This document shows, piece by piece, positions 57,251 to 64,000 of a DNA stretch of 64,000 bases. A model generated the notes under the pieces. It was not told the origin of the DNA. It worked only from the letters and a program-made list of their open reading frames with translations, and did not search any database. A program made the position numbers and the translations under genes. Each line of letters begins with the position of its first letter. Position 1 is the first letter of the stretch. Source of the DNA: Okapia johnstoni (lineage: Eukaryota; Chordata; Mammalia; Artiodactyla; Giraffidae); NCBI GenBank assembly GCA_024291935.2, contig CM044312.1:933501-997500 (forward strand), in the 5' to 3' direction.

Positions 57251-58779
57251 GCGGTGATGACGGACTATGGGGATTCAGCATCTGCTGAGCAAGGAGAAAA
57301 CCAGGAAGGTGACAGAAGTTTCTTGTAGGAAACAGCTGCTCGTCCATGTCCACGTCAGGTCCAGGGTTCTCTGAAGAGGTGGGCAGTTTGTTTCCACTTG
57401 ACTTGGCTGTTTTTTTTAATTGTCTGAATATGAACCTGAAACGCCCATGCACACAGATGGGGACACTCCAGGCCACCTTTGCTCGCAGAGGCCGTGTTGG
57501 ACGTGAGCTGTGAGGCGTCTCTGACGTTCAGGACCCAGTGAGCTGTCAGCTGCGGGAGTCCAGGAAGTGTGGGGTTTGTTTCTTGTTTTGTCTATGATGG
57601 TGGCCCCACTGGGGGGCTTCTAGCTGGACTGGAACCCTCCTGTTTGAGGGCTTCTGGGTCTTTCCGGGGTTGTGGGTCAGACACACTGTCTCCTGCACCT
57701 CCGTGAATTCCAGCTTTCAGTCGAAGCATCAGAGATCATTGCGGAAACCATGGTAACTGGGTCAGGAGAGAAAGGAGATGCTCCGTGGAGTCACGTGTTT
57801 CCTTCCCATGTTTTCCTTGTCGCAGCTCTTCCCCGACTTCACCCTGATGGTGATCAGAAACAGGGCAGACGGTGTGTGTCCCAGGTCTGAAAGGACACGC
57901 AGGCCTGGGGGGGGACCTCGTGCGTGGCGGACGAGTCAGATACACCAGGAGGAACTTAGTAACGTGTCTTCTGGGCCCGTCTTTAAGCGACAGGCCAGCC
58001 GTAACTTTGTGGTTTCATCTCCTGTGCTGTAGAACTATGGAAGATGAGAGCAGTATCGAGCTGTCACCGGCGGCTCACAAGTGATGTCCCAGCCCCACCT
58101 GAGGGCCTGAGTCCAGCCCCCAGGCAGCCCCTGCCCCCGCAGCCTCTCGGCCACTGCCCGGCGTTGGGGGCCTGGGCACTAGGGGCTGCTGGGTGCAGGC
58201 AGTACCCACTGATGAGCGGGCCTCTTGAGAGCCTCATTGTTCTGTGCCGGACACCAAGGGGGACAGAGAACAGGAAAGTGACTGCTGCTCTTGGCTTGGC
58301 AGTCGAGGACCGTCCACGTGGCAGTAACTGGATGCAGGGCGGGGCTGGGGGCAAGTGCGGAGGCCAGGAAGGTGCAGATGGGCCAGTCCCGGCCGCACAT
58401 CTCTGACTGCAGACTGCTCCAGACTGAGATGCGAGCAGGATGCCCTTCTCACCTCTGTCAGCCGAGGTGTGTCTCTGTCTTTACCTCCCATTTAAAGAAA
58501 GTGTTTACAAAATGGGGGCCATGACTCAGTATTGCTCCATGAACACTGCTGACTGGGGGGCTGTCCTGGACAGTTGACTGATGCCACGGGAGCCGGCACT
58601 TAAGGCAGCTGCAGTCTGGCCAGAGGAGCTCAGGTTTGCAGCCAAAGCTGTTCTCAGGGTGTTGGCTGCTGGTGGGGCACAGGTTAAAGGTCAGAATGAG
58701 CACTGCCTTGTGGAGACTCTCAGGCCAGCTGGGGATTCACTCTGGAGACGTGCTTCTCCCCTGCATGGGCACGTGCGTG

Positions 58780-58950
58780 GATGTATGAGTGTGTGCATGT
58801 GTGTATCTGTACACGTGTGTGGTGTGTACACGTGTGTGTTCGTGTGTGTACACATTCATGTGTGCATGCGTGTGTGCGCGAGTGTATGCATGGTGTGTAC
58901 ATGGGTGAGTGCATGTGTGCGCACATGGTGTATGCATGTGTAAGCATGCT
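58780..58950. repeat. Degenerate GT-rich tract
   Basis: Many GTGTGT/GCATGTGT/ACACGTGTGTG steps without a strict period. This is a decayed or compound microsatellite. Confidence 0.8.
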
Positions 58951-60427
58951 CTTCTGCCAAGGGACTGGAAACGTGATCTGGGCATCACCAAGCAGCTGGT
59001 GGATACAGTGCAGAGGGTCCAGGACAAGTGGTGGGGACCCCGTGACACACGCCAGGGATGGAGAGACAGGCCGAGCACCGGCTCTCATCCAGGGAGCAGA
59101 AGGCGGCCTGGATCGCAGACCCCACCCACTGCACCTGCTGCGGCTCTAACCTCCCCAGGGCCCTCTGCTTCCTACCCAGAAATGGCCAGGGCACCCGATC
59201 CCTTATGAGGACGCCGGGGAGAGTCGTCCTGGTGTGCACGGAGCACGCACCTGTATCCACGTCCCAGGGCAACGCTGAGCAGATGAGCTGCTTTCAGTGA
59301 GAGGGTTCCCATAAAACCCCACCCTCACCCGCCGTGAGTCTGTGCTCACGGCCACCCCCGGCCTCGTGGCCGTTCTTCCCGAGTCACGCGTGTCACGCGT
59401 CACAGCTGCTGGGGGAGAGCCTGACTCGCCAGGCGAGGCTTCACTTTTCTTCCTGTGCTTTTTCTCGATGGGGTGTTCCTGGACCCGGAGTGTCCAGGTC
59501 AGACATTTCACTGATTTGTTCATTTTGAGTGTAGACGCTGCCGGTGTTAGACATACCTTGTGTGGGTTTTTATTGGAAAAGTAAAGCCTGATCAGTCAAC
59601 TACAAACGATCACACTAAGCGGTAAGAGGAGACCTGCCTGGGCCTCACCCTGAGGGCCCGACCCAGGGCCCCCTCCTGCCCGCGGGCCGTTTGCCGTGGG
59701 GCTCGCGCTCACGCCACCTCCTAGCACATTCGCGGCGCCTCCCTGACACTGCGTCTCCGTGGCCTCTTGCACGTGACCCCACCTCCCCGAACGCCACTCT
59801 GGGGTCCCCTGTACCCCTTGTTCTCACCGTGTGGTGGGGTCCACAGAGCCTTCCAAGCTGGGCTGAGGCCCTCCCAGGGCAGCCGCTCCTTCCCAGCGTT
59901 TGTATCCGCTCGGAGAGTAACTGCCCCCTCCCGCCCACCCCCACCGGGCACCTAATGAACCCCTTTCGCTTTCTCCCAGCTTTGTGCATCCCTCCTCAGC
60001 TTTGCCCTGCTGCACTAATTACGATCCCAAATAGCCCCACAAACCCGGCGCCTTTGTGTGCACACTGGCGTCCCCTGCTTTGTTCCCGCTGCTCCGTGAA
60101 AGGGACAAAGAGGTTGTTCTCAAGCCTGGGCAGTCCTGTCTTTCTTCGGGCGGAATCTGGGGACGGCAGGCCTTTTCTCTCAGAGCAAGCCCCACTTGGT
60201 CCAGGTTCTCCATCAGATAAGATTCCAGAGAGGAGACGCTGGTACGTGTGAGGGTGGCCTGCCGCCAGAGTCCTGTTCAGCTCACTATGCAGATTGTGCC
60301 ACAGCGCAGGGACCCTGGACTCTGCAGACGCATCCCAGGGCCGGGGCCGCGGGTAGCGGGGAGGCAGGGGGCTTCACAGACAACGATCCAGACACGCTGT
60401 GTGCTCCTGGCCTCTGAGCCCGCATCC

Positions 60428-60550
60428 CTGCACCCCCGCACGCCTTCACCCCCCTCCCACACCGCCACACCCCTGCACCCCCGCACGCCTGCACCCCCCC
60501 TCCCGCACCCCCACACCCCTGCACCCCCACACGCCTGCATGCCCGCACCC
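60428..60550. repeat. 45-bp C-rich minisatellite, about 2.7 copies
   Basis: CTGCACCCCCGCACGCC-type units start at 60428, 60473 and 60519 (periods 45 and 46). They are strongly strand-asymmetric: the + strand is almost all C and A. Confidence 0.9.
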
Positions 60551-61139
60551 TGAGGACCCCTGGAGTGGGAGGCCTCAGAGCTTCAGCGGATGCTGTGCTG
60601 ACTCTGTCCTCTGGACCTGCCCGCTCGGGTGGCTGGCAGGGCTGGCCAGACTGAGGGGGTGCCTTGCACGGTGCCAAGAGGGGGGACCCGCGTTGGCTTG
60701 ATGGGAAGTTCATGCCCCATCTCACTTCTCTTGGCCAACGAGGATACGGTCGGACTTTGTAAAGTATCGGGACACGTGCGTCATGTGTTTGATGATTCTG
60801 TGATGGAGTACTTGATTTTAGGGGGACTGAAATGCTGTTCTTTTCTCTTTAGCGACTTCTGAACTCTGGTGTCCCCAGGAGGGAGGGGAGAGAGCCTTCC
60901 CACTGCAGACAGTGGTCGGTCGGCAGACTGGGTTCCGCACGGCCCGTGCCCTCCCCAGCAGGGGCACAGTGCGTGTGGAACCCTGCCTTTCAGTCATGAT
61001 GTCCTGGGAGCAGGACCTGAGCGGACTTCCTGACCCCCTTCCGCACACCCACATGTGATCCAGGAAGCTGGTCAGGGAGCCCGTGTCCGGCAGAAGGAAA
61101 GCGTGGATGGGGGCTGCACGCTCGCCTCACGGCCCAGCC

Positions 61140-61320
61140 CTGTGTTAGGTCTTTGCCCTTGCGCTGTTGGAATGCCCCCTGCGGCCCTGTGAAGCCCTCC
61201 TACCATCATCCCCACCTCACAGGTCAGGAGGCTGATATCCAGACACAGGCCGCTTGTCCAAAGCCTCGCAGCTGCTGAGCGGCCGAGCTGGGACTCAGGC
61301 CCAGGGCTTCTGGGTGGGAG
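61140..61320 (+). mobile_element. Probable MIR SINE
   Basis: Order and motifs match the MIR core and 3' half: ATCATCCCCACCTCACAGGTC, then AGGAGGCTGA, CTTGTCCAAAGCCTCGCAGC, GAGCGGCCGAGCTGGGACTC, and CAGGCCCAGGGCTTCTGG. Confidence 0.65.
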
Positions 61321-61349
61321 TCGTTGCCTGGACACCCTCGACCCGAAAT

Positions 61350-61520
61350 GCTTGGCGTGGAAGGGGTCTGTCTCCAGCCGAGCTCTGTCCCCTGACCCCT
61401 GTGACCCAAGGACAGGGGTCTGTCTTGGGCCAAGCTCTCTCCCCTGACCTGTTCAGCCCTAGATGCCAGGTGTGGACGGGTCTGTCTCGGGCCAGGCTCT
61501 CTGACCTGCTGGGTCCGTCT
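61350..61520. repeat. Diverged tandem repeat, about 52-63-bp spacing
   Basis: GGGTCTGTCT recurs at 61363, 61426 and 61478, each time followed by GCCRAGCTCT- or GCCAGGCTCT-like sequence and CTGACC. Units differ in length. Confidence 0.75.
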
Positions 61521-62504
61521 TCTTCCTGGACTGGCTCCTGAGATGCTGATGGCTCAGGAGCTCCTGCTTCCCAAGAGGAGAGGCCCCATCGACGCTGGTG
61601 CTGCTGCTGCGGGCTCGCCAGCCACAAGGCCCCATCTCCCCGTGATTGCGTGTGCCACCCCACCCCAGGAGCTCGGGACACTGCATCTGGCCTCCTCCGT
61701 GACTGTCCCCAGGCCTGCAAGTGTCCGAAAGCTGAAGACACACAGACACGCAGAGAAGCGTCAGCTCCCCGGAGACCGGCGTCCTGGAAACACAGCAGCG
61801 TGGCCCCAAACAGGCGGTTTCCTCTTCGCTGTCGGAAAAGTACTTTTGTTTCACATGGGCCGTCTTCTTTCCTGCTAAAGCGCAGGCACTGTGAGGAGAA
61901 ACAGATCCGGCCAGACTCCTAGTGGGAGGGTTCCCTGAGCCAGGGCTCTGGTCACAGCCGCGGAGAGCAGTCGGTGGGAAGGGAGCCCCCCATCTGCAGG
62001 TGCAACCCCGGAGGCTCCAGCTCTGTGCTGGCGCCCACTCTACAGGGATGGACAAGGGGCACCCTGAGCCAAGAGCTGTTTGAAGGGAACCCATGGACGG
62101 CTGGTCGACCCGCATGTAGGTCTGTGACCAAGAGACACCCGTGGCTGAATGTGCCCGTCTTTCTCTTCGTAATGGACTGTCTCTTGGTTATTGAGTCACG
62201 TGAGTCAGAACCCGAGGATGGTAATTGCCTTTATCCACTCAAGGGCATCGTGCTAAATGCTCAGGATCATCCTTACGAGAGTAGCAAGTCCTGGATCATG
62301 AGCAGAGTCTGTTTTTAATCAAAAGAGAGTTAGTCTGGATCTTAAACTCCCTAAAGATTGTTTTCCAGTGGAGGGGCCTGAAGGTGCGGTCCAGCCAAGC
62401 ACAGGCTGTTGGCGAGACTCTCATCTGTGCTCAGGACGAGGCCCCACTGAGGACACACCCCGTCAGCAAAGCTGAAGGGCCTGTGATAGCAGCAAGGAAG
62501 CAGT

Positions 62505-62694
62505 GGGATTCCCCGGTGGCTCAGTGGTGAAGAACGCCAGTGCAGGAGATGCAACTTCCCTGGGGCGGGACGATCCCCTGCAGAAGGAAACGGAAGCCAC
62601 TCCAGTGTTCTTGCCTGGGAAATCCCACGGACAGCGGAGCCTGGCGGGCTACAGTCCACGGGGTCGCACAGAGTCGGACACGACTGAGGGACTG

Positions 62695-62735
<41 letters not shown>
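62505..62735 (+). mobile_element. Bov-tA SINE with (CA)n tail
   Basis: Sense Bov-tA starts GGGATTCCCCGGTGGCTCAG, continues with CCACTCCAGTGTTCTTGCC and ends GGACACGACTGAGGGACTGA. It runs straight into (CA)n at 62697-62734. Confidence 0.95.
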
Positions 62736-62738
<3 letters not shown>

Positions 62739-64000
62739 GTTCGTACCTCGATGGGCTGCGCCCCACAGTTCTCATTCTGGGGTTTCCGTGACCTCATCCA
62801 GGGAGTCAGTGTTCGGTGTGGATTCTGCCCCGTCTGCTGGCTGCCAGGGTTACGAATGAGGAAAAGTCCCGAACGTGAGTGGGCTTGTCTCTGGGTTTCT
62901 TTCAGAGCTGGCTGTGGGGTTCGTTCAGCACGATCAGTTACCGTTCGCTCAAGTGGGACGCCTTCCCCTGATGATCATAGACCATAGCTCTGGACTGTAA
63001 CCCCCCGTCAGAGGCTGTTACTTACAGGAGATTAATCTTGGCGACCCAGTGTTTGTCACTCGATGCTGCGAGCGTCCTGGCCGATGCTGCATGGCCCTTC
63101 CTGGTCGTAAACGCAGGCAGTGAACTCAGGGAAGCGCGTTGGCCGGGTCGCGGTTCCGTGTGATGGGAACTCACGTTGTGAACTGCACATTACGTTTAAA
63201 ATAAGTGGTTGATCCCAGCTGGTGCGCTCTGTCGTTGCCTGAGGGGTCAGCGGGTTCATGCCTTCACTGTCACTGTGCGGACTGCGGATGCCTTTTTAGG
63301 GAGACGTGGTACTTTTAAATGAAGAATGAGGCTCCCTCTGTGGGGTCCCCGTCTGGTCAGGGGGCAGCCTGGTGAGCCCACCACAGCAGGCAGGCGGCCT
63401 TGCTGAGAGACCCACAGAGCACAGCCTGGGACATTCCCACAAAACATACCCCTGGGCGATGAAAATCCACCCAGTTAGTCTCCTGGCCAGACCATTACTA
63501 AGGCAGGTAGTAATGTTCTAAAAAGTTCATTTTTCCTTAGAAATTTTTAATTTTCAAGCAAGAGCTCAGAGCATGGACAAAATATAGAATTTCTGTTATT
63601 AACTTGCAAGCCTTAACCAACATAAAGGACTAATTTAAAAGGCTGTATGGTGATCCCCGGGGTTTCCGCATCTTTCTGTGACTGTCTGCCTCTCTGGGTT
63701 CACCCGGAACATCCTGCGACAGTGCGGGGGGGCGGGGGACGTGGCCGCCGGTCGGGGAGGTGGCCACAGTGACTGTGAGGGACTCTGCCTGGTACCGGGT
63801 GGAAGGAGCCAGGACCGAAGCACTCGAGCCCCTTCCTCGGACACCGGGACCCGCGTGTCCCCTCCAGGGGGGTGTGGTCATTGTCAGACTGGGGCAGGTC
63901 AGACTAAACCGCTTTGGGGTGAGCCCCGTTTTTGCCGTAGATGGACCAGTCTGGCCCTCTTGGGTTAGGTCAGGAGCCGCAGCAGGGGTGGGACTTGCCC
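62736..64000 (+). other. PTPRN2 intron, end of window
   Basis: No gene or repeat recognised. AT-rich unique sequence lies at 63500-63640. No match to the next PTPRN2 exon appears before the window ends. Confidence 0.5.

Larger units (their letters stand above)
55337..62504 (+). other. PTPRN2 intron, mixed composition
   Basis: No exon recognised in about 7.2 kb. AT-rich unique sequence at 55370-55830 gives way to GC-rich sequence. Ancient MIR/L2 remnants, a GT-rich tract and two tandem repeats are listed separately. Confidence 0.5.

Noticed and set aside
46580..64000. Next PTPRN2 exon (ELCRQRM...) and intronic mir-153 hairpin
   Set aside because: I looked for the exon start and for the mature miR-153 sequence on both strands and found neither. 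Both are known PTPRN2 features but appear to lie outside this window.
1..64000. CRISPR arrays, operons, phage, tRNA/rRNA genes, intact endogenous retrovirus
   Set aside because: No such structures are visible. Direct repeats are microsatellites, minisatellites or SINEs, and the only retroviral-type trace is solo MLT1-like LTR debris.

Overview
This is vertebrate, ruminant genomic DNA, not microbial. The proof is interspersed repeats restricted to ruminants: Bov-tA SINEs (tRNA-Glu derived), a Bov-A2 dimer and BovB (RTE-clade) LINE 3' ends, alongside older mammalian L1, MLT1, MIR and L2 debris. The exact species (cattle, buffalo, sheep, goat) cannot be fixed by eye.

Only one protein-coding exon is convincing: + strand 46367-46579, a clean 71-codon phase 0-0 exon. 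It encodes the juxtamembrane and transmembrane segment of PTPRN2 (phogrin / IA-2beta), a receptor-type tyrosine phosphatase-like protein of dense-core secretory granules. I found no neighbouring PTPRN2 exon, so almost everything else is read as its very long introns. In human, PTPRN2 lies at subtelomeric 7q36.3. The GC-rich background and many small tandem repeats here fit a similar setting.

Layout. 1-31.9 kb: GC-rich intronic or intergenic sequence with retroelements, microsatellites and minisatellites. 31.9-35.3 kb: AT-rich, mostly repeat-poor. 35.7-45.2 kb: four CpG-island blocks (35.72-36.94, 37.15-38.13, 38.47-41.29, 43.43-45.18 kb). They are broken by one young SINE and by an AT-rich, repeat-poor block at 41.3-43.2 kb. 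Within the third island sits a promoter-like array: CCAAT, a 13-bp palindrome, an exact RFX X-box and a TATA-like box, then a GC-rich candidate first exon ending in a good splice donor at 39059/39060. 45.18-45.70 kb: a homeodomain-motif-rich stretch that looks like a conserved developmental enhancer. 46.37 kb: the PTPRN2 exon. 46.6-50.1 kb: AT-rich intron with a second enhancer-like stretch. 50.1-64 kb: GC-rich intron with a Bov-A2, a Bov-tA, microsatellites and a 45-bp minisatellite.

How the parts may work together (inference): the CpG-island/enhancer cluster lies just upstream of the transmembrane exon, so it may be an internal promoter or regulatory hub in PTPRN2, or the promoter of an uncharacterised lncRNA. 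Frame arithmetic argues against a simple protein fusion from the candidate first exon to the transmembrane exon. I saw no bacterial-type system, CRISPR, tRNA/rRNA gene or intact viral gene.
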